Counted from the first letter of the stretch, positions 9,175 through 18,105 are shown. The stretch: DNA of 64,000 nucleotides from Candidatus Kaistella beijingensis (GCF_020084865.1 NZ_CP071953.1:62001-126000), one strand, 5' to 3'. Program-made: numbers and translations. Notes: generated by a model from the letters alone, not told the origin.

Positions 9175-11484
9175 ATGCAAAACGTTCGTCCATACTCCTT
9201 GTTTACCGATCACGATATCTACCTTTTCCGTGAGGGAAAACATTACAAACTTTACGATAAATTCGGCTCTCATTCCGCCGAAATTGATGGATTAGAAGGG
9301 GTTTACTTTGCGGTTTGGGCACCATTTGCAAAAGAAGTTTCCGTGATTGGGAATTTTAATGGATGGCATTCTGAAGCACACAAACTCTATCCAAGATGGG
9401 ACGGTTCCGGAATTTGGGAAGGATTTATTGCCGGTTTGAATTGGGGAAATGTTTACAAATACGGCATTAGAACCAACAAAGGAGTTTTACTTGAAAAAGG
9501 TGATCCTTTCGCTTTGAGTTGGGAACAAAATATTCAGGCAGGTTCCTTAATTTCAACAACTTGGTTTGAATGGGACGACAAAAAATGGATGGCGGAACGA
9601 TGGAAAAAAAATTCCCTCGACGCGCCAATGTCGGTTTACGAAATGCACCTCGGTTCATGGATGCGCGGAACAGATGATCCTCAAAAATTCTTTAATTACA
9701 GAGAAATTGCGGAAAGATTAGTTCCTTATGTCAAAGAAATGGGTTTTACTCACGTCGAATTTATGCCGGTGATGGAATATCCTTACGATCCAAGTTGGGG
9801 TTATCAAGTGACGGGGTTTTTTGCCGCAACTTCGCGTTTTGGTTCACCGCAAGATTTGATGTATTTGATTAATGAACTTCACAACAGTAACATTGGTGTC
9901 ATTCTAGATTGGGTTCCTTCCCATTTTCCGGGGGATGCGAATGGTCTGCATTTCTTTGATGGAACTTTCCTTTATGAACATGAAGACCCGAGAAAAGGTT
10001 TTCATCCCGATTGGAAATCCCACATTTTCAATTATGGAAGACCTGAAGTGAAATCGTTTTTAATTTCCAATGCGATGTTTTGGCTCGACCGTTATCATGC
10101 AGACGGACTTCGTGTTGATGCGGTAACTTCAATGCTTCACCTCGATTATTCAAGAAATGAAGGAGAGTGGGAACCCAATAAATTTGGTGGAAACGTGAAT
10201 CTTGAAGCCAAAGAATTTTTACAGGAATTCAACAAAGCGGTTTATAAAGAGTTTCCCGATATCATGACGATTGCGGAAGAAAGTTCAGACTTTCCCATGC
10301 TCACAAAACCCGTTCACGACGGCGGGGTTGGTTTCGGAATGAAATGGATGATGGGATGGATGCACGACACGCTGAAATATTTCAAAGAAGACCCCATTAA
10401 CAGAAAATACCACCACAACAAATTGACCTTTGGCTCAATGTACGTGTATAATGAAAATTATATGATGCCACTTTCTCACGATGAGGTGGTACACGGAAAA
10501 GCGAGCTTAATTTACAAAATGCCGGGAGATGAATGGCAGAAATTTGCCAATCTTCGTGCGCTTTACACGTATATGTTCACGCATCCCGGTGCGAAACTTC
10601 TGTTTATGGGGAATGAATTTGCACAAACCAACGAATGGAATTTCACCCGAAGTCTCGATTGGCATTTATTGAATTATCCCGTCCATAAAGGAATGCAGGA
10701 GTTTGTAAAAGATTTAAATCATCTTTATACGAGCGAACCCGCACTTTATGAAAACAACTTTAAACCCCAAGGAATGGAATGGGTGGAAGCGAATGACGGC
10801 AATAATTCCATCTATATTTACTTAAGAAAAGGAAAAAAGGAAGATGATGTTTTAATGACGGTTTTGAACTTAACTCCAAGAGTTTTTGATTATAAAATTG
10901 GCGTAGATGAAGGAAGCAATTGGGAAGTCATTCTTAATTCTGATGACGAAAAATATGCAGGAAGCGGAGTTGCCGCAGAAATCGTGGACGAAGAAGATGA
11001 TGAATGGATGTACCGCCCAAACGCAATTATCTTAAAACTTCCACCACTTTCGGGGGTAATTTTAAAACAGAAAAAAGCAGCGAAGAAAAAAGTTTTCAAA
11101 CCAAAAGCAGTTGTGGCAAAACCTAAGACAACGAAAAAAATCGCTTCAGAAGAAGAAGTGATACAAAAGAAAGTAGCAGCTAAAAAGACGGTTGCAAAAA
11201 CTTCAGGAAAAATAACCGAAGCTTCAAAACCAAAAACGGCTCGGAAAAAACCTGAGGATACTTTAAATCAGCCAAAAGAAGATATTGCATCTTTGACTTT
11301 AAAAGATAAACCAAAACCGGTTAGAAAAACTACAGTGAAAAAAGAGGTTTCCGAGAAAGTTGCCGCTCCAAAAACTTCTCGCTTGAAAAAAGCCACCGAT
11401 GAAGCCGCCGCAGAAATGAAGAAAATTGTGGAAAGTCCGAAGACGGAAGTGCGAAGTAGGAAAAAAAACAATGATTATATTTAA
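9175..11484 (+). CDS. glgB: 1,4-alpha-glucan branching enzyme with long basic C-terminal tail
   Basis: 769 residues. It makes alpha-1,6 branches in glycogen. Order: CBM48-type N-domain (about 40-125), GH13 barrel with nucleophile Asp315 (GLRVDAVTS), acid/base Glu in AEES (367-370) and transition-state Asp436 (SHDEV), then a C-terminal beta domain ending near residue 630. From 631 on there are 139 residues rich in Lys, Ala and Pro (AKKKVFKPKAVVAKPKTTKK) with almost no hydrophobic core, like histone H1 or AlgP tails. Flavobacterial GlgB normally ends near 630-650, so this tail is an addition. The glgA gene follows 75 bases downstream. Confidence 0.95.
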   Translation: MQNVRPYSLFTDHDIYLFREGKHYKLYDKFGSHSAEIDGLEGVYFAVWAPFAKEVSVIGNFNGWHSEAHKLYPRWDGSGIWEGFIAGLNWGNVYKYGIRTNKGVLLEKGDPFALSWEQNIQAGSLISTTWFEWDDKKWMAERWKKNSLDAPMSVYEMHLGSWMRGTDDPQKFFNYREIAERLVPYVKEMGFTHVEFMPVMEYPYDPSWGYQVTGFFAATSRFGSPQDLMYLINELHNSNIGVILDWVPSHFPGDANGLHFFDGTFLYEHEDPRKGFHPDWKSHIFNYGRPEVKSFLISNAMFWLDRYHADGLRVDAVTSMLHLDYSRNEGEWEPNKFGGNVNLEAKEFLQEFNKAVYKEFPDIMTIAEESSDFPMLTKPVHDGGVGFGMKWMMGWMHDTLKYFKEDPINRKYHHNKLTFGSMYVYNENYMMPLSHDEVVHGKASLIYKMPGDEWQKFANLRALYTYMFTHPGAKLLFMGNEFAQTNEWNFTRSLDWHLLNYPVHKGMQEFVKDLNHLYTSEPALYENNFKPQGMEWVEANDGNNSIYIYLRKGKKEDDVLMTVLNLTPRVFDYKIGVDEGSNWEVILNSDDEKYAGSGVAAEIVDEEDDEWMYRPNAIILKLPPLSGVILKQKKAAKKKVFKPKAVVAKPKTTKKIASEEEVIQKKVAAKKTVAKTSGKITEASKPKTARKKPEDTLNQPKEDIASLTLKDKPKPVRKTTVKKEVSEKVAAPKTSRLKKATDEAAAEMKKIVESPKTEVRSRKKNNDYI

Positions 11485-11559
11485 AATATAAAAGACAAAA
11501 ACAAAGTTCATGTTTTACACGTCGTATCACGAAACTTGTAACTCGTAACTCAATAAACG

Positions 11560-12966
11560 ATGAAAATTTTCAACCTTTCCATGGAATGTTATCCTGTCGC
11601 AAAAGTCGGTGGACTTGCCGATGTAGTGGGAGCATTGCCAAAATATCTCAACAAAATCGATGGAGTAGAAGCAAGCGTGATTATGCCGTGGTACAACAAA
11701 CCTTTCGTGCACGACCACAGTTTTGAAATCGTTTTCGACGGTTGGATTCACCAAAGTCACCATGCTTTTCAAGTTCAGGTGATGAAGGAAAGAGGTAAAA
11801 CGCTTGGTTTCGATTTGTATTTGGTGAAAATTCCCGGACTTCTCGACCGAGATAATCCGTATGGATATTGGGATGAAAGTCAACAGTTTCTCGCTTTTCA
11901 ACACGGTGTTTTGCATTGGTTGACTGCCATGAAAATTCGTCCCGATGTCCTTCATTGCCACGATTATCACACCGGTTTGGTTCCGTTTATGATTGAAAAT
12001 TGCCCGGAATTTAGTTTCTTGAAGGGCGTGAAAACCATCGGAACCATTCACAATGGTGAATATCAAGGTCAGATGAAATGGGACATGCTGAATTATTTTC
12101 CGTGGTTTAGAGGAGATAAAGTGGGACTTTTGGATTGGGATGGATACATCAATCCTTTGGCGACGATGCTGAAATGTTGTCACGCTTTCAATGCGGTTTC
12201 CGAAGGTTATTTGCAGGAACTTTTCCAAAGTTTAAAAGGTCTTGAATCGCTTGTTCAACAGGAACATTCAAAAGCTTACGGAATTATCAACGGTATCGAT
12301 ACCGAAGTTTGGAATCCCGAAACCGACGCTTTCCTCGACTTTAATTTTGGTAAAAAAAATGCGCTCGAAGGAAAGTGGAAAAACAAAAAAGAACTTTGCG
12401 AAGAATACGGTCTAAATCCCGATTTGCCGCTCTTCAGTTTCATCGGAAGATTTGCGGTTGAAAAAGGCGCAGATTTACTTCCCGAAATCGTGTGGAAAAG
12501 CATTCAGCAAACGTATGGCGCCTTAAACATCATGATTTTGGGTTCCGGTGAAAAACACGTGGAACATCAGTTGAGCGAATTGAGTTACAGCTACTCGAAC
12601 TTTGCTTTGGATTTGGGTTACAAGGAATATCTTTCCCACAAAATTTATGCGTCGTCTGATTTCCTTTTGATGCCTTCAAGAGTGGAACCGTGCGGACTGA
12701 ACCAAATGTACGCAATGCGTTACGGAACCGTTCCCGTTGTGCGTTACACCGGTGGATTGCGCGACACGGTACAAGATATTTCCACCGGCGGAAGCGGAAT
12801 TAATTTTGGAAGCGCCACTGCGGAAGATGCGGTTCATGCGATGCATCGTGCGCTACACATTTACCATGAGAATGGTTTGATGGATTCTTTGGTACACTCC
12901 AACATGAATTATGATTTTTCTTGGGAGAAATCGGCGGAGAAATATCTGGAGTTGTACGAGAAATAG
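11560..12966 (+). CDS. glgA: Glycogen synthase
   Basis: 468-residue GT5 glycosyltransferase that extends alpha-1,4-glucan from ADP-glucose (or UDP-glucose). The N-terminal KVGGLADVVGALP loop (residues 15-27) binds the sugar nucleotide. The C-terminal domain shows FIGRFAVEKGADLL and PSRVEPCGLNQMYAMRYG, the nucleotide-sugar site. Cotranscription with glgB is likely. The last 36 codons with the stop (12857-12966) are duplicated at 13819-13928, on the far side of the higBA module. The leader 11519-11556 is a low-complexity CTCGTAACTC tract. Confidence 0.95.
   Translation: MKIFNLSMECYPVAKVGGLADVVGALPKYLNKIDGVEASVIMPWYNKPFVHDHSFEIVFDGWIHQSHHAFQVQVMKERGKTLGFDLYLVKIPGLLDRDNPYGYWDESQQFLAFQHGVLHWLTAMKIRPDVLHCHDYHTGLVPFMIENCPEFSFLKGVKTIGTIHNGEYQGQMKWDMLNYFPWFRGDKVGLLDWDGYINPLATMLKCCHAFNAVSEGYLQELFQSLKGLESLVQQEHSKAYGIINGIDTEVWNPETDAFLDFNFGKKNALEGKWKNKKELCEEYGLNPDLPLFSFIGRFAVEKGADLLPEIVWKSIQQTYGALNIMILGSGEKHVEHQLSELSYSYSNFALDLGYKEYLSHKIYASSDFLLMPSRVEPCGLNQMYAMRYGTVPVVRYTGGLRDTVQDISTGGSGINFGSATAEDAVHAMHRALHIYHENGLMDSLVHSNMNYDFSWEKSAEKYLELYEK
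12857..12966 (+). repeat. Direct repeat, left copy: functional 3' end of glgA
   Basis: These 110 bases are repeated at 13819-13928 with nine mismatches. The first 64 bases (12857-12920) are identical in both copies; the mismatches fall in the last 46 and are mostly synonymous third-position changes, ending ELYEK-stop here and ELYGR-stop in the right copy. The two copies bracket higBA. Confidence 0.93.
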
Positions 12967-13039
12967 GAGATTTTCTACACGGTAAATATTTCCAGGATTT
13001 ATTTCACATTAACTCGGAAATTATTATTTACAAAGTATT

Positions 13040-13396
13040 TTAGTAGGATTGAATTAAAACTTCAGTAGGAATTTTTAACTTGTCATGCAGATTCCTAATC
13101 ATTTCTAAAGACAGTTTCCTTTTCTTGTTCAAAATTTCACTTGCTCTACTTTTTAATCCAATCACCGTTGCCAAATCATTTTGAGAATAGTCCAATTGCT
13201 CCATTCTGAATTTAATCGCTTCAATAGGGTCGGGTAAATTTATAGGAAAGAATTCATTTTCATAATTGTCAATCAAAATTCCCAAAATTTCAAGTTCATC
13301 ACCTTCTTTGGTTCCTTTTTTTGCATCAAAAATTACCTCAAGTCTTTCTAATGCTTGATTGTAGTCTTTTTCGGTTTTTATAGGTTTGATTTTCAT
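13040..13396 (-). CDS. higA: HigA-type antitoxin, HTH XRE family
   Basis: 118 residues from MKIKPIKTEK. This start lies 4 bases after the higB stop; a longer frame to 13447 would overlap the toxin and is unlikely. Residues about 62-115 (MEQLDYSQNDLATVIGLKSR ... EMIRNLHDKLKIP) form a Cro/CI-type helix-turn-helix. It neutralises HigB and represses its own operon by family analogy. The toxin gene comes first, as is usual for HigBA. The whole module lies between two copies of the glgA 3' end. Confidence 0.88.
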   Translation of the reverse strand: MKIKPIKTEKDYNQALERLEVIFDAKKGTKEGDELEILGILIDNYENEFFPINLPDPIEAIKFRMEQLDYSQNDLATVIGLKSRASEILNKKRKLSLEMIRNLHDKLKIPTEVLIQSY

Positions 13397-13400
13397 TTTT

Positions 13401-13694
13401 TTAAATTTCGTTAGCATCAATTTTGTCATACTCACCATGAGTTCCAATAAATCGAATCCAAACCATTTGATATTCGTAATTAATTTTTACAATTAGTCTG
13501 TAATTATTTCCCTTAATATTGAAGCAAATTCTGTTATTGTTAAGGATACTTGCACTTGGATATTCCGATTTTATTTCATTAGGATTTTTCCATTTTGCCT
13601 TACTTACTTCCTTGAACCACGCTTTAAGTTGCTGTTCACAATCAGAATGTTTTTCCCAAAACCCCCGTAATATTTTCTTTGCTATAACTCGCAA
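13401..13694 (-). CDS. higB: HigB-type toxin, ribosome-dependent mRNA interferase
   Basis: 97 residues from a TTG start (MRVIAKKILRGFWEKHSDCE), the usual HigB beginning. Another TTG at 13712 would add six residues; no ATG is available. The sequence ASILNNNRICFNIKGNNYRL followed by YQMVWIRFIGTHGEYDKI is the conserved core of the HigB_toxin family (RelE-like fold), which cuts mRNA on the ribosome. It is followed after 4 bases by higA. Confidence 0.87.
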   Translation of the reverse strand: MRVIAKKILRGFWEKHSDCEQQLKAWFKEVSKAKWKNPNEIKSEYPSASILNNNRICFNIKGNNYRLIVKINYEYQMVWIRFIGTHGEYDKIDANEI

Positions 13695-13818
13695 TCCAAT
13701 AATTTTAAGCAAATATAATACAAAATTCCCAAAACGGGAAATTTTATTTGAATATTTCAGTTTAAAGATTTTAAACGTTAAAATTTATAAACACTTAATG
13801 CAATTCACTAGGGATTAA

Positions 13819-13928
13819 ACATTTACCATGAGAATGGTTTGATGGATTCTTTGGTACACTCCAACATGAATTATGATTTTTCCTGGGAGAAATCTGCGGA
13901 GAAGTATTTGGAGTTGTATGGGAGGTAA
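13819..13928 (+). repeat. Direct repeat, right copy: orphan 3' end of glgA
   Basis: Translates in the glgA frame as IYHENGLMDSLVHSNMNYDF and ends ELYGR-stop, but has no start or upstream glgA sequence. The homology begins abruptly at 13819. It is the relic of a second glgA terminus, and the module 12967-13818 lies between the two copies. No integrase, transposase or terminal inverted repeat was seen. Confidence 0.93.
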
Positions 13929-14066
13929 TTTTTCCAAATCACTATCATTTTAATAAAATTTTTTTAATTGATCTATTTTTAATATACTCAAACATTCTTT
14001 TTAATTCCCCACAACTCCCATCAATGGTATTATTCTTGTAAACCTCTTATTTAATAAAAGTAAATT

Positions 14067-15053
14067 ATGTTGGTTCCGAAGATTAATAAAACTCAAATTT
14101 TTCAACTATTTTTATTGGCGGCTTTTGCTGCTTTCGTTATTCAGTGCAAAAAGGAAAATCCTGTTTCGGAAGTGATCAAAGAAACCATTAATCCTAATTC
14201 AGATTCTACAAAAGTGGCGGAGCAAAATTCCATTCAACAGGAAGTTCCGCAAAAAACTAATAGTACTTACACCGCTTTTATCTTTCCCAAAAAGAAAAGA
14301 GATTCTGCGATGGCTGCTTTCAACAAACAGTTTTCGGAGGAAGAACGTTATACGATTTTGGCTTTAAACCGACTCGATTCTAAAAATAAATGGAGAGCCG
14401 ACACACTCGCAATTCCCAATAAAATCGACAATACTTTAATGTCGTACACGCCGTTTCCAACTTATGTGGACAAATTGAAAGACGTGAAGAAAATCGTTTT
14501 TTTCTCGTATCCAATTCAGGCATATTCTGTTTATGAAAACGGGAAACTCATTAAATGGGGACCAACAAGCATGGGAAAAAAAAACGCGCAAACCAAACGC
14601 GGATTAATGCACGCCAACTGGAAGAAAGAACTCGCCATTTCCACCGTGGACAGCGAATGGAAACTGCCTTTCAACGTGAACGTTCACAATACTTTGGGAA
14701 TCGGGTGGCATCAGTATGATTTGCCGGGATTTCCGGCGTCGCATTCCTGTTTGAGGTTGTTGATGGATGACGCAAAATTCATGTACGGTTGGGTCGATAC
14801 GTGGGTTTTGAACAAAGGCGGTGCAACGGTAAAAGCGCACGGAACACCGGTCATCGTTTTCGGCGACTACAAATGGGGCGGGAAAAAACCTTGGAAAAAT
14901 TTAATTGACGATCCGCATTCCAACGATATTTCGGTGGAGGAACTGAACGGAATCATTGAACCTGAACTTCCGAAAATTATGGAGGAACAGAAAAATAGAG
15001 AACAGGTCATTTCCGAAACTGCTGCAAAATCGCAAGAAGTTCCGGCTGCCTAA
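14067..15053 (+). CDS. L,D-transpeptidase (YkuD-type) lipoprotein
   Basis: 328 residues. The N-terminus has a hydrophobic segment and a lipobox-like FVIQC (Cys27), so it is probably a lipoprotein. Residues about 140-270 form a YkuD domain: His215 in GIGWHQYD and Ser225-His226-Ser227-Cys228-Leu-Arg230, the catalytic cysteine motif. Position 227 is Ser where most members have Gly (SHGC). These enzymes make 3-3 cross-links in peptidoglycan or attach proteins to it. The gene lies just after the orphan glgA end and would originally have followed glgA. A strong terminator ends it. Confidence 0.88.
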   Translation: MLVPKINKTQIFQLFLLAAFAAFVIQCKKENPVSEVIKETINPNSDSTKVAEQNSIQQEVPQKTNSTYTAFIFPKKKRDSAMAAFNKQFSEEERYTILALNRLDSKNKWRADTLAIPNKIDNTLMSYTPFPTYVDKLKDVKKIVFFSYPIQAYSVYENGKLIKWGPTSMGKKNAQTKRGLMHANWKKELAISTVDSEWKLPFNVNVHNTLGIGWHQYDLPGFPASHSCLRLLMDDAKFMYGWVDTWVLNKGGATVKAHGTPVIVFGDYKWGGKKPWKNLIDDPHSNDISVEELNGIIEPELPKIMEEQKNREQVISETAAKSQEVPAA

Positions 15054-15077
15054 TTTCGGAGGTATTGCAATAAAAGA

Positions 15078-15114
15078 AGCCGTCTCCTAACCAAAAGTGA
15101 GACGGTTTTTTTTT
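15078..15114 (+). terminator. Intrinsic terminator after the L,D-transpeptidase gene
   Basis: CCGTCTC (15080-15086) pairs with GAGACGG (15099-15105), followed by nine T. Confidence 0.8.
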
Positions 15115-15199
15115 CAGAGATCTATTTTATTCCCTATTATTTTTTTTGACCTTATCAGCTAAAAAAAACTGTCGGTTTCGGTCTTTTAGAACTCCGTTT

Positions 15200-15371
15200 A
15201 GGTACCTGATATAAAATTTAGGGTTGGAAGCCGGAAACTATAGGTTGGTGAACGCAAAATTTGGGGTTATGAACCGCAATTCTACGGTTGGTGAACCTAA
15301 AATTTGGGGTTATATACAGAAAAATATATCTGATGAACGTATAATTTGAGGTTATGAACCGCAATTTTGAG
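15200..15371. repeat. Degenerate tandem repeat, four units of 42-44 bp
   Basis: Units start near 15200, 15242, 15286 and 15330. The core is TGAAC-n-AAAATTTGGGGTTAT, followed in the better copies by GAACCGCAATT. A further half unit (TTAACCGCAAACTGTTGGTT) follows. No reading frame runs through it, and the units abut without spacers, so it is not a CRISPR array. It fills most of the 432-base gap 15054-15485. Confidence 0.75.
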
Positions 15372-15439
15372 TTTTTTAACCGCAAACTGTTGGTTTCCCA
15401 GACAAGTTCGAAAGTTTTCTGTGAGGATAACCTTAAAAG

Positions 15440-15470
15440 AAAACCGCCCCAAAATATTATTTTGGGGCGG
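15440..15470 (-). terminator. Intrinsic terminator after the 81-aa acidic protein gene
   Basis: A 12-bp perfect palindrome CCGCCCCAAAAT/ATTTTGGGGCGG (15444-15470) is followed on the minus strand by TTTTCTTTT, 16 bases past the stop codon. Confidence 0.8.
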
Positions 15471-15485
15471 TATGTTGTTTCTTAT

Positions 15486-15731
15486 CTATTGCTCGTCGTC
15501 GTCTTCGTCGTCGTATTTTGCGAGTTCGTCGTCGCACCATTTGAAGGCGGCTTCTACAACTTTGGTTGCTTCGTCGGCCATGGTTTCTTCGTCATCGCCT
15601 TCCAAATCATCCAACCACTCAACTTCTTCCTCCTCTACATTCAGGATAAATCTTGGATATTCGGTATGAACAACAAATAAATCTTCAGGAAAATCTGAAT
15701 TGTCGGCTAGTAAAAACTTTGGTAATTTCAT
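15486..15731 (-). CDS. Small acidic protein, 81 aa, unknown function
   Basis: Begins MKLPKFLLADNSDFPEDLFV with a beta-strand-like FVVHTEYPRFILNV, then a tail very rich in Asp and Glu (EEEEVEWLDDLEGDDEE and a final DDEDDDEQ). The N-terminal pattern looks like a small conserved family of Flavobacteriia, but no function is known to me. It has a strong terminator of its own, which supports it being a real gene. Confidence 0.75.
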   Translation of the reverse strand: MKLPKFLLADNSDFPEDLFVVHTEYPRFILNVEEEEVEWLDDLEGDDEETMADEATKVVEAAFKWCDDELAKYDDEDDDEQ

Positions 15732-15861
15732 CTGTTATCTATTTAATAATTTTTTAGGGTTCGGATTCAACATCAGCTATTCAATAATATTCTTAAAGGA
15801 AATATCATCGCGTGATGTTTCATTTTTCTAATGTATTATAACTTCTTCAAAGATAAAAATT

Positions 15862-17184
15862 TTATTGGAATTTATTCTTGTCGATTTTAATTTTTTGTAA
15901 AACTTTATACTCGGTTAAAACATTTTTCTGCAGCGTGTCTTTTGGTTTGAAAGTTACCGTCATATCTGGATTTACCGTGCTTATCAGTTCGGCGATTTGT
16001 ATACGGTCCAGTTGTTCTTCGCTTTCCATATAAAATTTTAGCGGCTTGTTTTCGAGGTTTTCGAGTTTTAAAAATTGCTGAATCTGCCTTCTGTTCTCCA
16101 GATAATTTCCTTTAGAAAGCCATGTGAAAGCAAACCCCGTCATTAAAGACAAAGCGGTAATTCCGTAGGTTAATTTCCCGAAAACCTGATAAAGTTTCTT
16201 GAAATAAACCAACCAAATGGGAAACGAGAACGGCGCCAAAAGACGATAATCAATTGCATTAACAGAATAAAAATACTGTATAAAGTAAGAGCAGATAATT
16301 CCAATAACTCCACTGAAAACAAGAAACTTACCTGTTTCTGAAAGTTTGTTTTTGATGAATAAAAATGCCATCAACAAAATATTCAGAAATCCGAGCCCGA
16401 AAATTGCATAATTGATGAAGCCACCATCTGGCTTTGCAATATGCACAAATGGATTGAAGGTGGTGCAAAGTCCCTGAAAAAGCTCCACCAAAAGTTTAGA
16501 AGTAGGATGAAGACCGATTTCTAAAAACTGATCAACATACCGTTCATTGTAGTAATCAATAAATAAAAATTTGTACAAAACAACAAAAAGCAATCCTGTG
16601 CAACCTGCATAAATAAAGGTTTTCCCAAAAGGTTTTTTGAAATTTAAAATTCCGTAAAGCAAAACTCCACCAATAAAAAACAACGCAGAATACCGAATGT
16701 TGTACAACGCGATCAGTATCAGGCTTAAATAAAGGAAAGCTTTAAAACCTTTAATTTCTTCAATCATGATTTGTCTCCCTACATACAGGAAAACAAAAAC
16801 GAACGGCAGAATCAACGCCTCGCTCATTGTATAAGAATAGATCGAGACAAAGCTGAACAGTCCGCCAATTAAAATGGTTTCTTTCAGATAAAATTTCTTT
16901 TTCCAGGCGAACCAAACGATAAAAAAGTAAGCCAATATTCCAACGATTTTGCTGCCCCAAAACTCACCAACTCCAATCAGTGCAAAAAATTTTAGAATTA
17001 AAGGGTAACCAAGTGGAGTAGTTGTATTATCAACCACAGGCAAAGCGTTCGAAGTTCGCATAAAACGAATTGAATCAGGGTTTGTTCTCCCTTTTTCGTT
17101 GAGCAGAAAACGCAAAATAATCATAACCAAAGTGATGAAAATTAAAGTGATTTGAATGCGGTTTTCAAGCAGTCTTCTTCTCAT
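15862..17184 (-). CDS. Polytopic membrane protein, GT-C glycosyltransferase-like
   Basis: 440 residues with about ten membrane helices. The first loop carries NPDSIRFMRTSN and TPLGYPLIL, resembling the acidic first loop and xGYPxxL element of GT-C (GT39/PMT-like) transferases that use lipid-linked sugars. The C-terminal 80 residues are soluble. The sugar donor and acceptor are unknown, and a polymerase or transporter is possible. The gene lies 30 bases after the 3-hydroxybutyryl-CoA dehydrogenase gene on the same strand. Confidence 0.7.
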   Translation of the reverse strand: MRRRLLENRIQITLIFITLVMIILRFLLNEKGRTNPDSIRFMRTSNALPVVDNTTTPLGYPLILKFFALIGVGEFWGSKIVGILAYFFIVWFAWKKKFYLKETILIGGLFSFVSIYSYTMSEALILPFVFVFLYVGRQIMIEEIKGFKAFLYLSLILIALYNIRYSALFFIGGVLLYGILNFKKPFGKTFIYAGCTGLLFVVLYKFLFIDYYNERYVDQFLEIGLHPTSKLLVELFQGLCTTFNPFVHIAKPDGGFINYAIFGLGFLNILLMAFLFIKNKLSETGKFLVFSGVIGIICSYFIQYFYSVNAIDYRLLAPFSFPIWLVYFKKLYQVFGKLTYGITALSLMTGFAFTWLSKGNYLENRRQIQQFLKLENLENKPLKFYMESEEQLDRIQIAELISTVNPDMTVTFKPKDTLQKNVLTEYKVLQKIKIDKNKFQ

Positions 17185-17214
17185 GGATTTTGTTGAAATT
17201 TTTTGGGAAAAATA

Positions 17215-18105
17215 TTACTTCAGAAACATTTTCGAAACTTTTTCTGCTTTTTTGCTTTCGGAGTAATCATAAAAACCTTCGCCTGATTTCACGCCCATTT
17301 TTCCTGCAGTTACCATGTTTACCAACAATGGATTCGGTGCATATTTCGGATTTTTAAAGCCGTCGTACATCACATTTAGAATGGCCAAACAAACATCCAA
17401 TCCAATGAAATCTGCCAACTGAAGCGGTCCCATAGGATGAGCCATTCCCAGTTTCATCACGGTGTCAATTTCCTCAACTCCTGCAACGCCGTTGTATAAA
17501 GTTTCAATGGCTTCATTAATCATCGGCATTAGAATTCTGTTCGCCACAAATCCCGGATAATCGTTCACTTCAACAGGAACTTTTCCCAAAGTTTTGCTCA
17601 TTTCGTAAACCGCATCGAAGGTTTCTTTGGAAGTAGAATAACCTTTGATAATTTCCACCAGTTTCATGATGGGAACCGGATTCATAAAGTGCATTCCGAT
17701 TACTTTTTCGGGACGTTTGGTTACAGAAGCGATTTTCGTTATCGAAATTGATGAGGTATTCGTTGCCAAAATGCAGTTTTCAGGAGCCAGGTCGTCCATC
17801 TGTTTGAAAATTTTCAATTTCAAGTCAATGTTCTCGGTAGCCGCTTCCACGATCAAATCTGCGCTTCCTGCTGCATCTTCCAACTTTGTGAAGGTGGAAA
17901 TATTGTTCAAAGTTTCTGTCTTCTGTTCTTCAGTGAGGCTTCCTTTGGCAATAATTCGGTCGAGGTTTGCGGTGATGGTTTTCACGCCTTTTGCTAAAGC
18001 TTCCTCCGAAACATCTACTAAATTTACTTTAAATCCTGTTTGTGCAAAGGTGTGTGCAATTCCATTGCCCATGGTTCCGGCTCCGATTACGACGATGTTT
18101 TTCAT
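17215..18105 (-). CDS. hbd: 3-hydroxybutyryl-CoA dehydrogenase
   Basis: 296 residues, the usual length. The NAD-binding Rossmann motif VIGAGTMGNGIAHTFAQTGF is at residues 5-24. ATNTSSISI and GMHFMNPVPIMKLVEII carry the catalytic Ser and His, followed by NRILMPMINEAI. It oxidises (S)-3-hydroxyacyl-CoA to 3-oxoacyl-CoA in beta-oxidation or butyrate-type metabolism; the family also includes phenylacetate-pathway PaaH, and context does not decide. The membrane protein gene follows after 30 bases. Confidence 0.93.
   Translation of the reverse strand: MKNIVVIGAGTMGNGIAHTFAQTGFKVNLVDVSEEALAKGVKTITANLDRIIAKGSLTEEQKTETLNNISTFTKLEDAAGSADLIVEAATENIDLKLKIFKQMDDLAPENCILATNTSSISITKIASVTKRPEKVIGMHFMNPVPIMKLVEIIKGYSTSKETFDAVYEMSKTLGKVPVEVNDYPGFVANRILMPMINEAIETLYNGVAGVEEIDTVMKLGMAHPMGPLQLADFIGLDVCLAILNVMYDGFKNPKYAPNPLLVNMVTAGKMGVKSGEGFYDYSESKKAEKVSKMFLK

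Noticed and set aside
10890-11530. Several overlapping minus-strand frames opposite the GlgB tail
   Set aside because: Phe/Ser-rich mirror of the Lys-rich tail; no independent support.
11527-12228. 233-codon minus-strand frame opposite glgA
   Set aside because: Mirror of the glgA coding sequence with no recognisable protein features.
13401-13447. HigA starting at 13447 and overlapping higB
   Set aside because: The first 17 residues lie in the higB coding end; ATG at 13396 gives the family-typical N-terminus and a 4-base gap.
15200-15371. CRISPR array
   Set aside because: Units abut each other, are degenerate throughout, and have no conserved repeat with unique spacers; no cas genes nearby.
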